This document shows, piece after piece, positions 8,293 to 16,490 of a stretch of 49,334 nt of DNA. The notes beneath the pieces are model-generated. The model was not told the origin of the DNA. It searched no databases and saw nothing but the letters and a program-made list of their open reading frames with translations. Made by a program: the position numbers and the translations under genes. Within the stretch, counting starts at the first letter, position 1. The number at the start of each line of letters is the position of its first letter. Origin of the DNA: CAZVAO01 sp964625175 (GTDB lineage Bacteria > Bacillota > UBA994 > PWPR01); the NCBI GenBank assembly GCA_964625175.1, contig CAZVAO010000002.1, positions 1 to 49,334 of the forward strand. Reading direction: 5' to 3'.

Positions 8293-8298
8293 TATACT
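8293..8298 (+). promoter_or_regulatory. Possible -10 box of the helicase promoter
   Basis: TATACT sits about 50 nt upstream of the helicase start and after the terminator hairpin. The -35 region (TTTAGT at 17 nt) is weak, so this is tentative. Confidence 0.35.
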
Positions 8299-8346
8299 TA
8301 GGGGACTGATTGGATAACAAGGTTTCCAGATGAAGGGGAGATAAAC

Positions 8347-9618
8347 ATGAGTGACTTTCGCAAACTAGGCATAAGCGCAGCATTTATTGCTAATTTAGAT
8401 AAACAGGGGATTACGGTTCCCACACCCATTCAAGAGCAGACGATTCCTTTACTGCTCAAGGGTAAAGATGTCATTGCGGAGGCAGAAACGGGGACAGGGA
8501 AAACCCTGGCATTCCTATTGCCCCTATTTGACAGAGTCAGTCTCAATACCGAGCATGTCCAAGCGCTAATTGTAACACCTACACGAGAACTCGCTATCCA
8601 AATTACAGCAGAGGCCGAAAAATTAGCTCAAACCAAACCGCTTAATATTCTCGCGGTTTATGGTGGCAAAAACATCGAGACGCAACTGCATAAATTGCGC
8701 AATCAAGTGCATCTAATTGTAGCCACACCAGGGCGATTGATGGATCATATGCAGAAGGGCACGATTAATCTGAGTAATCTGAGAATTCTGGTGCTTGATG
8801 AAGCAGACCAAATGCTCCACATGGGCTTCTTAGGCGATATGGAAGCGATTATGGCGCAAGCCCCCAAACATCGCCAGACCCTCTGTTTCTCTGCAACCAT
8901 CGGACAAAAGATCAAGAGTTTAGCTAAAACATACATGCGTAAGCCCCAATACATTTCTGTTAAAAAGGATCAAGTGCCTTTGGCGAATATTCAACAACTA
9001 GCAATCGAGACAACAGATGAAACAAAATTTGATGACTTTAAGCAAGTCATCGATAGCCATAATCCATACATGGCCATCGTGTTCTGCCGCACCAAGAAAC
9101 GAACCATCGCATTAGATGAGAAGCTCCATGAAATGGGTTACAATTGTGAGGCATTACACGGTGATTTGTCTCAAGTTCAACGCGAACGCATCATGACAAA
9201 GTTCCGCGATGCTGAAATCCAATATCTGATTGCAACCGATTTGGCTGCACGAGGGCTAGACATCGACGGGGTCACTCACGTTTACAGTTATGATATTGCG
9301 GAAGATACGAAGTGGTATATCCACCGCATCGGGCGCACTGGACGTGCTGGTAAAAACGGTTATGCTTGCACCTTCGTCACCCCGAAGGACAGCATTAATC
9401 TGCGTAATATTGAAAAAGGGATTGCTTTTGACATACCGATTCGCAAAATCGCCATTAGCGGGGTTCCGGAAACGAATTCATTACGGGTAATCAAAGAGAA
9501 ATCGGAACCAAAGAAGAAACCAGCCTCCAAGCGACCCTATAAAGCGAAGCCTAAAAAGAGCAAAGTTCGCCGTAGCAAAAACAAGACAGGTGGCTCCAAG
9601 GGGCGCCGACGCAAATAA
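8347..9618 (+). CDS. DEAD-box ATP-dependent RNA helicase
   Basis: A 423-residue helicase with the motifs in order: Q motif (TPIQEQTIP), motif I AETGTGKT (residues 46-53), PTRELA, DEAD (about 152), SAT, and motif VI HRIGRTGRAG. The last ~45 residues are a Lys/Arg-rich tail, which in this family binds RNA non-specifically. Likely roles are rRNA maturation, mRNA turnover and cold growth (CshA/RhlE-like), but a specific orthologue cannot be named. The start follows AGGGGAG with 7 nt spacing. It is a single-gene unit between two terminators. Confidence 0.92.
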   Translation: MSDFRKLGISAAFIANLDKQGITVPTPIQEQTIPLLLKGKDVIAEAETGTGKTLAFLLPLFDRVSLNTEHVQALIVTPTRELAIQITAEAEKLAQTKPLNILAVYGGKNIETQLHKLRNQVHLIVATPGRLMDHMQKGTINLSNLRILVLDEADQMLHMGFLGDMEAIMAQAPKHRQTLCFSATIGQKIKSLAKTYMRKPQYISVKKDQVPLANIQQLAIETTDETKFDDFKQVIDSHNPYMAIVFCRTKKRTIALDEKLHEMGYNCEALHGDLSQVQRERIMTKFRDAEIQYLIATDLAARGLDIDGVTHVYSYDIAEDTKWYIHRIGRTGRAGKNGYACTFVTPKDSINLRNIEKGIAFDIPIRKIAISGVPETNSLRVIKEKSEPKKKPASKRPYKAKPKKSKVRRSKNKTGGSKGRRRK

Positions 9619-9628
9619 TCATTATATT

Positions 9629-9663
9629 AAAACCTCCTACATGTGCATGTAAGAGGTTTTTTA
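9629..9663 (+). terminator. Terminator of the helicase gene
   Basis: AAAACCTC...TACAT pairs with ATGTA...GAGGTTTT around a short loop, followed by TTTTTT (to 9662). A strong intrinsic terminator 11 nt after the stop. Confidence 0.85.
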
Positions 9664-9998
9664 GTGCGGCAATTTACTTAATTGAATGAGGACAAAGAGG
9701 GCTGAGAGTGGCTATCGCATTACGTTTAAGAAAATTAGTTCAATAATCGCCATGCGATTTTGGAACATGGTTGAATATCCGCTTCGCGGCTGTTTAATGC
9801 ACTTGACCTGCACGCAGTCTTAAGGAGCGCTTACGCGACGAGTTCTGCTACAGGGCAAGCTCGGGAAATCTCAACTCAAACTTTAGCCTGTTAAAAAAGC
9901 TACCGATGAGGAGCCACGAAACGCTTTCTAAAGAGTCCTAGCCGGCCATCATCACAATCATGGTAGATAAAACTAAATATAGCTGGCTTATTACACAA

Positions 9999-10031
9999 GA
10001 TTCTCACGTCGCTTTGCTCCTCAGAATGACA
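9999..10031. repeat. GATTCT...AGAATGACA intergenic element
   Basis: A ~33-base unit beginning GATTCTCACG and ending CTCAGAATGACA. The outer TTCT/AGAA pairing makes a weak inverted repeat. It resembles the dispersed CTCAGAATGACA elements I recall from many bacterial intergenic regions; only one full copy is in this window. Confidence 0.35.
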
Positions 10032-10131
10032 GTTTAGTAGGTTTGGAAATATTGGCAAGCAATACTCCTTGTTATAAAGCTAGTGAATCTACGAAGATTT
10101 TTCTTGGATGATTTCTTCCTTGCCCCGAACC

Positions 10132-10309
10132 GCTAAACACTAACTGCTAACCACTGTTGAACCACAAAGGGCACAAAGAGAAAGACGGTATTGCTCTGTG
10201 TCGTTTGCTAGGTTGCATGAATGAGTGCTGATGCCAAGTTTAGTACAAAAGGCTCCTCGTAAATATTAAGGAGGCTTGTTTACCCTAACCAAAACAGCTA
10301 AACACTAAC
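10132..10309. repeat. Direct repeat GCTAAACACTAAC (two copies)
   Basis: The 13-base string GCTAAACACTAAC occurs at 10132-10144 and 10297-10309, each followed by further CTAA-rich sequence. A related CTAA/CTAC-rich stretch occurs at 19474-19508. Confidence 0.5.
10161..10184 (+). repeat. ACCACAAAG-type short repeat (copy 1)
   Basis: ACCACAAAGG GCACAAAG with a period of 9-10 bases. Related strings are at 16377-16401 and 19273-19300, always in gene-free DNA. Confidence 0.45.
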
Positions 10310-10332
10310 AACTAAATCCTAAACCTAAAACC

Positions 10333-13300
10333 CTACAAAGTACGCATCGTGATGGTACTCCCCGTCGTTGCAGCATTCACCTCAATTTGCGCACTGATAC
10401 GCTCCTTTAGTTCTGCCACATGGGAAATAACCCCCACCAAACGACCACTTGCCTGTAATTCCAGCAAACAATTAATAGCTCCATCCAGCGATTCCGCATC
10501 CAGTGTTCCGAAACCTTCATCGATAAACATGGTCTCGAGCCGAACGCCGCCAGAGCGAGCCTGCACCACATCTGCCAAACCTAGTGCCAGAGCTAGGGCT
10601 GCTTTAAAACTCTCTCCACCCGACAGCGTATTAACAGGGCGTGTGGTGCCCGTATAAGCATCATGCACGGAAAGTTCCAACCCCCCACTCTTACGCTTAT
10701 CATCCACACCAAGATCCCTCTGAAGGCGGTAACGCTGGTTGGTCATTTGACGGAGGCGTTGGTTCCCTTTTAGTAAAATCTCATCCAAGTACACAGCCAG
10801 CACATAGCGTTCTAGCGAAATATTATATTGATTGGCCCCACTTGCAACCTTCGATAATTGGGAGAATACCTGATACTCTGCCTCTTGGACGCCAATTTTC
10901 TGCGAGATTTTTTCAATATCTGCCACTAATCCCTTATTGCGCTTGATGCGACGGTCATAGTCATTGAAGGCCTGCTGCAAATCATCCAACTTTTGTTGCT
11001 GAGCGGAGATCTGCCCAGTGAACACAGTTAGATCTGTATACTGAAAATCTGCAATATCTGCCTTAAGGGTCTGCAATTCACGATTTAATAAACTCCAGCT
11101 ATCCTCGAATTCTCTAATTTTCGTTTGCAGTTCCACTATTTTTATTGCGCTGCGCTGTGCTAATGTGAAAGCAGCGCGATCAGAAAACCCCTTCGCTAAC
11201 AGCTGTTCGCTAAATTTTTCGTTTAGCAGATTCTCTTGCTCCTGTAATTTAGCACGTTGTTTATGGAGCTCCCTAACTTCCGTTTGGATCGCGATTAATT
11301 CTTTTTGGAATTCCACGAGCTGCTTTTGTTTCTGTTGTAAATCATCATTAAGCATTCGACGCTCATCAGAAAGAGACTTAATGCGTTCTTCAAGCTGCTC
11401 GATGGTTCTCAGATCATCTGTTAACTTGCCCTCTAAATCCACAATTTGGGCTTGATGATTCGCAACTTCTGTTGATTTTCCCTTGAGCTCTACTTCCGCG
11501 GTTTGTTTTTTTGCAGTTGCTTGAGCCAATCCATCCGTTACGGTGACTAAATCTGCTTTTAAGGCCACTAGTCGTTCAATATCTATAGCAACTTGGGTGC
11601 GTTGTTTCTCAAGCTCAATAAACCCCGCTTGAAAACACTGCTTTGTATTCAGAAACAAGACCATCATGGATGCAATGCTATCATACGAGAAATTGATTCC
11701 TAAATTCTCCCGATGCCGCTCCCACAAACTTAATTGATGTTTTTGATTCTCCATAAGAAGTTGCACTTTGTATTTGCAATCTTGTTCTGTTGCTTGCGCC
11801 TCTTGGTATTGCTGTTTACTCGTTTCGATTTGCTGTTCTGTAATGTCTTCACCACTGGCCTGCGCCGGATTCACATGATGAAGGGAACCGCAAACTGGAC
11901 AAGGCTGCCCCTCGACCAGGCCTTCGGCTAAATGTACCGCTTGACCCTGGTAAAAACGCCGTACAAGGTCATCATGATTCCGAATGCACAAGGCCGCCTT
12001 TTCTTGAGCAACAGCGAAATTGCTATGAGCTACTGTTATTTCATCTTCAAGCGCAATCAAGGCTTTGAGAACACCCTCTGCAGAAGCATACTCTGCTAAA
12101 CGTGATTTCTGTTCAAAAAAAGTCTGCTCTAATTGGGCTGCTCTGATTCTCGGATCGTTGAGCTGCTCGATTTGTGCCGCAATCTCTTTCTGTTGCGCTG
12201 TAAATTCGCCAATACACTCTATTTGCCTGGCTAGATTCTGATCTAGGGTATCTTTTAATGCCAGTGCATTTTTTAGCTCCCATTTATGCTTTTGTAAGCT
12301 AGTAACAAGATGGCGATAGCCCTCTAACGCTTGGATCTCTTGCTGTAAACCATCTATGCGAGGCTGTTGTGCAAGGGCCTCTTCGAAAGCCTTTTTCGCT
12401 CGCGCAACATTTGCAGTCATTATTTCATCTAAACAACGCTTAGCGTCTATTGTCTGGTTGACCTCTGTCAGATCTTTGGTGTTTTGCTCGATATTCTCCA
12501 AAAGGGGCTGTATCAATTGGGCTTGCTGAGCGTATGCAAGTTCTGAACGCCACCCGACCACCTGAGGCTCTTCTTTGGCCATTAAATCAATTTTTAGCTG
12601 AACATTCTTTTGCCGCTCAATTCTATCATTCATTTGTTTCGCTTGCTGTTGTTGGGCAAAAATACTCTTTAAATGCTCTTGTTCTGTCACTAATTGTCGT
12701 GAAACCTGCTTCAAATCCGCTAAGTCTTCTGCGATTTGGACCCTTGCTCTATTTAGAATTTGAGTGGGAGAGCTCACCTCATCCGATGATTGCTCTAACC
12801 ACAACAACTGCTTGATTAATACATCGCGTTCAGTCATATCCCGGTCTAAAATGGATTTCAAATCTCGGGCTTTGAGTTTTAAATTGTTCTCTATCTCCTT
12901 AAAGAAGATTGTATTGAGTAGCATCCCTAACACGCGCGCCCGCTCTTCGCTCTTGGCTAACAGTAACCGCTTAAAATCCCCTTGAGGGAGCATGATGATC
13001 TGCTTGAATTGTTGAGAATCAACCCCCAATAGTTGTCTGATCGACTCATTTACAGCCGTAACACCGCTTGCCATAACCTCTTGGTCATCTTTATATAAAA
13101 CAGCCTGGGGCTTGTGAACCACCATTTTATCGCTATATTTGGCGGGTCTCAGTTGATTTGGTGTCCGTTCAACTGTATATATTTGACCACTATAATCAAA
13201 TTTTAGGATCACCTGCGTCAACAAATCTGCCGCCGCGAAGTGACTGCGCACGTTCATAATATCACGGTACTCACCACTGTTTTCGCCGAATAATGCATAG

Positions 13301-13446
13301 GAAATCGCATCAAAAATAGTTGTTTTCCCTGATCCGGTTGGGCCACTAATCAGGAATAGTTGATGGCGATACAGCTCCGAGAAATCGATTGTCTCCGTTT
13401 GTGCGAAAGGCCCAAACGCTTGCATCGTTAATTCAAGTGGACGCAT
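10333..13446 (-). CDS. sbcC: Nuclease complex ATPase subunit SbcC
   Basis: A 1037-residue SMC-like ATPase. The N-terminal half-domain has Walker A (GPTGSGKTT, about residues 35-43); long coiled-coil arms flank the zinc hook CPVC (Cys516 and Cys519); the C-terminal half has the signature TLSGGESFKAALALALGLA and Walker B (MFIDEGFGTLD). With SbcD it forms the Mre11-Rad50-type complex that opens hairpins and processes DNA ends and protein-blocked breaks. Its ATG overlaps the sbcD stop in a TAATG arrangement, so translation is coupled. Length matches the family. Confidence 0.95.
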   Translation of the reverse strand: MRPLELTMQAFGPFAQTETIDFSELYRHQLFLISGPTGSGKTTIFDAISYALFGENSGEYRDIMNVRSHFAAADLLTQVILKFDYSGQIYTVERTPNQLRPAKYSDKMVVHKPQAVLYKDDQEVMASGVTAVNESIRQLLGVDSQQFKQIIMLPQGDFKRLLLAKSEERARVLGMLLNTIFFKEIENNLKLKARDLKSILDRDMTERDVLIKQLLWLEQSSDEVSSPTQILNRARVQIAEDLADLKQVSRQLVTEQEHLKSIFAQQQQAKQMNDRIERQKNVQLKIDLMAKEEPQVVGWRSELAYAQQAQLIQPLLENIEQNTKDLTEVNQTIDAKRCLDEIMTANVARAKKAFEEALAQQPRIDGLQQEIQALEGYRHLVTSLQKHKWELKNALALKDTLDQNLARQIECIGEFTAQQKEIAAQIEQLNDPRIRAAQLEQTFFEQKSRLAEYASAEGVLKALIALEDEITVAHSNFAVAQEKAALCIRNHDDLVRRFYQGQAVHLAEGLVEGQPCPVCGSLHHVNPAQASGEDITEQQIETSKQQYQEAQATEQDCKYKVQLLMENQKHQLSLWERHRENLGINFSYDSIASMMVLFLNTKQCFQAGFIELEKQRTQVAIDIERLVALKADLVTVTDGLAQATAKKQTAEVELKGKSTEVANHQAQIVDLEGKLTDDLRTIEQLEERIKSLSDERRMLNDDLQQKQKQLVEFQKELIAIQTEVRELHKQRAKLQEQENLLNEKFSEQLLAKGFSDRAAFTLAQRSAIKIVELQTKIREFEDSWSLLNRELQTLKADIADFQYTDLTVFTGQISAQQQKLDDLQQAFNDYDRRIKRNKGLVADIEKISQKIGVQEAEYQVFSQLSKVASGANQYNISLERYVLAVYLDEILLKGNQRLRQMTNQRYRLQRDLGVDDKRKSGGLELSVHDAYTGTTRPVNTLSGGESFKAALALALGLADVVQARSGGVRLETMFIDEGFGTLDAESLDGAINCLLELQASGRLVGVISHVAELKERISAQIEVNAATTGSTITMRTL

Positions 13447-14600
13447 TATTTCTCCCGCCTTTCCCGCATTAGACCTTCTAGAATTGTGCGTACACCTTCT
13501 AGTTTGACCTTATCAAAACAATCTCCACTGACATTTTCGTAAAACTCCTTAAACAATTCCAAGGGTTGTTTTTCCAGAGAATCCACGTTAGCACTGCTCT
13601 GGTCTTGGCCAGCTTCGCGTTCGCGTTCGATTTGTTCAATGTGGAGAATGTTCGGGTAAACCGCACGCAACCTGCTCATCGCATCAATAATCTCACCCTT
13701 ATCCGTAAGCTTAACGGCTATGTAATCCTCACTAAGCACCTGCTCAGCGGTTAATAGGTTAGCGATGCTATCGGTCACAATCCTCATATCATGCTGTACA
13801 CTCAATTCAAATGAACGTAGCTCGGCAAGACCGTTCGCGTCTAAGTCAAGAATCGTAACAGATTTGTGTTGATAGGCTTCCGAAAACGAGTATTTCAAGA
13901 GAGAGCCGGCATAGCGAATTTTAGCGGTGACATTCTGAGGCTGGTGGAGGTGCCCGAGGGCCACATAATCAAAATCGGCAAAGTATTCTGCCTGCACCGC
14001 CTCACTCCCCCCTACCGACAGCATTCTTTCTGAATCACTACGCGCTAACACACTGCTGCCGACCACAAACCCATGTGCCAGGCAAATATGGCGCTGACCA
14101 GCGATTAACTGTGGCTTGATACGCTCTAGCACTGCTTTTGTCGCTGAATCATGATCCACAACACGCTGATCATCCAGTATCATTCGAATTAGTACCGGAT
14201 CAAGGTAGGGTAAAGGATAGAAATGAACGGGCCCGAAAGCATCTTCAAGCACAATCGGTTCAAATGGAAATTGCAAGTCACCACAGATGAATAGACCTTG
14301 ATTGCGGAGGATTTGATTCCCAAAGGCTAAACGTTCTGGATTATCATGATTACCGGCTATGATGATAATTTTGCAATGATACTCTAGGAGTATGCGACTA
14401 AGTACACTGTTCAATAAATTAATTGCCTCAACTGGAGGGATTGCTCGGTCATAGATATCTCCGCTGATGAGCAGAACATCGGGTTTTTCCTCTGCAATTA
14501 GTTCAATTAGGCGATCTAAGGCAAAGACCTGATCCTCCGTCATATGTAAGCCATGTACCAGTTTCCCTAAGTGCCAATCACCAGTATGTATGATGCGCAT
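13446..14600 (-). CDS. sbcD: Nuclease SbcD
   Basis: A 384-residue calcineurin-like metallophosphoesterase. The metal-binding motifs appear in order: GDWHLGK (Asp8, His10), SGDIYD, AGNHDNP, LAHG and LGHLHQPQ. This is the Mre11-type nuclease subunit, giving 3'-5' exonuclease and endonuclease activity with SbcC. The start follows GAGGTG with 5-6 nt spacing. It is the first gene of the sbcD-sbcC pair and is divergent from arcA across a 385-base interval. Confidence 0.95.
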   Translation of the reverse strand: MRIIHTGDWHLGKLVHGLHMTEDQVFALDRLIELIAEEKPDVLLISGDIYDRAIPPVEAINLLNSVLSRILLEYHCKIIIIAGNHDNPERLAFGNQILRNQGLFICGDLQFPFEPIVLEDAFGPVHFYPLPYLDPVLIRMILDDQRVVDHDSATKAVLERIKPQLIAGQRHICLAHGFVVGSSVLARSDSERMLSVGGSEAVQAEYFADFDYVALGHLHQPQNVTAKIRYAGSLLKYSFSEAYQHKSVTILDLDANGLAELRSFELSVQHDMRIVTDSIANLLTAEQVLSEDYIAVKLTDKGEIIDAMSRLRAVYPNILHIEQIEREREAGQDQSSANVDSLEKQPLELFKEFYENVSGDCFDKVKLEGVRTILEGLMRERREK

Positions 14601-14793
14601 ACTTTCACCTCTATCTCAATTTTTTCCATAATCTTCTTGTTTGATACGTTTTAAATTCGTAATCCATTATGATCTTCCTGCTTAAATGGCAAAGTTCCTA
14701 CAAATCATCACTAGATTACACGAACCAATGATTCACTTTATATAATAAAAACACAGTAGCTGATTCGCATGAACACGTAAACTATGCTTAATT

Positions 14794-14940
14794 ATACAAT
14801 TGTTTGCTCTAATGAGCCACCAATTTGCTATTCAACCCCCTTAAATGCAGTGCATAGTCGATTGTATATGCATTAATATGTAATTGTATCCATTTATACA
14901 ATTAAATTGTTAGCAAACCTTGTGGATGATATAATTGTAT
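14794..14940 (+). promoter_or_regulatory. Operator-like half-site cluster upstream of arcA
   Basis: A perfect 9-bp inverted repeat, TAATTGTAT (14881-14889) and ATACAATTA (14896-14904) with a 6-base spacer, lies just before the -35 box. Further copies are ATACAATTG (14794-14802), ATTGTAT (14861-14867) and TAATTGTAT (14932-14940), the last overlapping the -10 box. The 6-base spacing between TGTAT/ATACA half-sites is like Crp/Fnr-family sites and unlike the 4-base spacing of classical ARG boxes; the regulator itself is not in this window. Confidence 0.55.
14907..14935 (+). promoter_or_regulatory. arcA promoter
   Basis: TTGTTA (14907-14912) and TATAAT (14930-14935) are separated by exactly 17 bases, 50 nt ahead of the arcA start. 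Good match to a sigma-A promoter. Confidence 0.7.
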
Positions 14941-14985
14941 TGATGAAAACTTACAAATTACAGATTATTATTAAGGAGCTCACTT

Positions 14986-16218
14986 ATGACCTCACATATT
15001 AATGTCACATCAGAAATTGGCAAATTAGAGGCCGTCCTATTGCATCGCCCGGGTTTAGAATTAGAGCGCCTCACCCCAGCCAATCTCACAATCTCTCTCT
15101 TTGATGATATTCCCTGGGTACAACAAATGAAGGTAGAGCATGATGCGTTTGCAGATGTCTTGCGGGAACATGGCTCCGAAGTCATTTATGTTTTGGATTT
15201 GCTCCAAGATATTTTGCTTAATGAGACTGTCAAACGACAACTTCTTGACGATGTCCTAGCAAATTCGAGTATTCACAGCCCTTATCTAGAGGCCTTACTA
15301 CACGAATTCTTAAGAGATCAAACACCCCAAAAGTTAAGTGAATATTTGATCGCCGGTCTTCACAAATCTGAGATAAACCATATTAAACGCAAATTTACGC
15401 TTTCTGATTATGTTAAATCAGCAGAACCCTATCTTCTTAACCCTTTGCCAAATCTCTATTTTATGCGTGACCCAGCCGTTGTCATAGGAAAAACAATTAG
15501 TATTAGCACTATGTTTTCTCAGGCACGTTTTCGTGAAAGCATCTTAATGCAACATATTTATCAAACGCATCCGCTTTTTACTCATAAAGAACTGCCAAAT
15601 GTGCACCATTTCCGGAATGATTGCAGCATTGAAGGTGGCGATATCTTAATTTTGAGCCCTTCAGTTATCGCAGTTGGCTGCAGTCAGCGCACATCACCCG
15701 CTGCAATAGAGGATTTAGCACGCAAGTCGTTTGTCGTAAATTCGGATTTACAAGAAGTATTGGTTGTGGATATTCCGAATGCCCGATCCTTTATGCATCT
15801 CGACACGGTCTTCACAATGATTGATTATGATAAGTTTACAGTCTACCCCGGCATAGAACCCCTGATTCATCTTTATAGTATTACACGCGGTCCTAATCAA
15901 ACACTTAATTGCAGATCTCTCACGGATTCATTGCGGGTCAGCCTTGAAAAATCACTGGGAATTGATCACATCACATTTATTAGGAGCGGTGGCGGCAACC
16001 CGATTACAGCTGCTCGCGAACAATGGAATGATAGTACTAACACTTTGGCCATAGCACCGGGTGTCGTGGTGACCTATCAACGCAACCAAGCTTCTAACCA
16101 TGTTTTACAGCAAAATGGCCTTAAGGTCATCGCTATTGCAGACTCCGAATTAATCCGCGGTCGTGGCGGCCCGCGTTGCATGTCAATGCCACTGCGACGT
16201 GCAAATATCAATTTGTAA
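14986..16218 (+). CDS. arcA: Arginine deiminase
   Basis: A 410-residue enzyme that hydrolyses L-arginine to citrulline and ammonia, the first step of the ADI pathway. Diagnostic motifs are the N-terminal SEIGKLEAVLLHRPG, NLYFMRDPA, the SIEGGD block, HLDTVF and the C-terminal GGPRCMSMP with the nucleophilic Cys398. Full length with all catalytic residues. The start follows AAGGAG with 7 nt spacing. Unusually there is no arcB, arcC or arcD beside it, so citrulline must be handled by genes elsewhere. It is followed by a strong terminator and preceded by a promoter with clustered operator-like repeats, suggesting separate regulation. Confidence 0.95.
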   Translation: MTSHINVTSEIGKLEAVLLHRPGLELERLTPANLTISLFDDIPWVQQMKVEHDAFADVLREHGSEVIYVLDLLQDILLNETVKRQLLDDVLANSSIHSPYLEALLHEFLRDQTPQKLSEYLIAGLHKSEINHIKRKFTLSDYVKSAEPYLLNPLPNLYFMRDPAVVIGKTISISTMFSQARFRESILMQHIYQTHPLFTHKELPNVHHFRNDCSIEGGDILILSPSVIAVGCSQRTSPAAIEDLARKSFVVNSDLQEVLVVDIPNARSFMHLDTVFTMIDYDKFTVYPGIEPLIHLYSITRGPNQTLNCRSLTDSLRVSLEKSLGIDHITFIRSGGGNPITAAREQWNDSTNTLAIAPGVVVTYQRNQASNHVLQQNGLKVIAIADSELIRGRGGPRCMSMPLRRANINL

Positions 16219-16238
16219 ATTCTACACAAATCACTAAG

Positions 16239-16269
16239 AGCAGATCGGCGTATATAGATCTGCTTTTTT
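16239..16269 (+). terminator. Terminator of arcA
   Basis: AGCAGATC (16239-16246) pairs with GATCTGCT (16257-16264) across a 10-base loop, followed by a run of T to 16269. Confidence 0.85.
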
Positions 16270-16293
16270 GTATGTGCTTTACACCTGTGATGC

Positions 16294-16359
16294 TGAAACA
16301 TCGGGGACGGTTATTGCTGTTTCGAAAGTGAAACAAAAAGAACCGTCCCCGGTGTTTCA
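16294..16359. repeat. GGGGACGGTT palindromic REP-like element (copy A)
   Basis: The left end TGAAACA-T-CGGGGACGGTT is mirrored by AACCGTCCCCG-G-TGTTTCA on the right, enclosing ~30 bases that contain a second TTTC/GAAA pairing. The same element, slightly diverged, is at 36455-36519. It is at the 3' side of two convergent genes (arcA and the TPR gene) and could fold into a stable hairpin in either transcript. Confidence 0.75.
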
Positions 16360-16376
16360 ATTAGGAGACATATGAT

Positions 16377-16401
16377 CACAAAGAGCCCCAAAGATGCAAA
16401 G
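16377..16401 (+). repeat. CACAAAG-type short repeat (copy 2)
   Basis: CACAAAGAG, CCCCAAAGA, TGCAAAG in succession with a 9-base period, directly after REP-like copy A. Confidence 0.4.
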
Positions 16402-16490
16402 AATAACGCTTCCTTACAATCCTTAAAGCTCCTTATTATTATGGTCAGTTACTATAAGTACTGTTGCCTATGTTCGCCCCACTTGATCCA

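Larger units (their letters stand above)
9664..10332. other. Gene-free patchwork of dispersed repeats
   Basis: About 670 bases with no believable coding frame. It holds a GATTCT...CTCAGAATGACA element (9999-10031), two copies of GCTAAACACTAAC (10132-10144 and 10297-10309), an ACCACAAAG-type element (10161-10184) and an imperfect hairpin near 10248-10276 (GGCTCCTC / GGAGGCTT) that could act downstream of sbcC. The interval looks like accumulated repeat debris. Confidence 0.55.
14601..14985. other. Divergent intergenic region sbcD/arcA
   Basis: About 385 AT-rich bases with no gene. The right half carries the arcA promoter and repeated TAATTGTAT/ATACAATTA half-sites (annotated separately). The sbcD side shows no clear promoter match. 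Confidence 0.6.

Noticed and set aside
10641..10946. Plus-strand open frames inside sbcC, including a 101-residue one
   Set aside because: They lie wholly antisense to a full-length, motif-complete sbcC and show no ribosome binding site or family resemblance.
14881..14904. Classical ARG box upstream of arcA
   Set aside because: The half-sites are TGTAT/ATACA separated by 6 bases, not TGAAT/ATTCA separated by 4; the regulator is left open.
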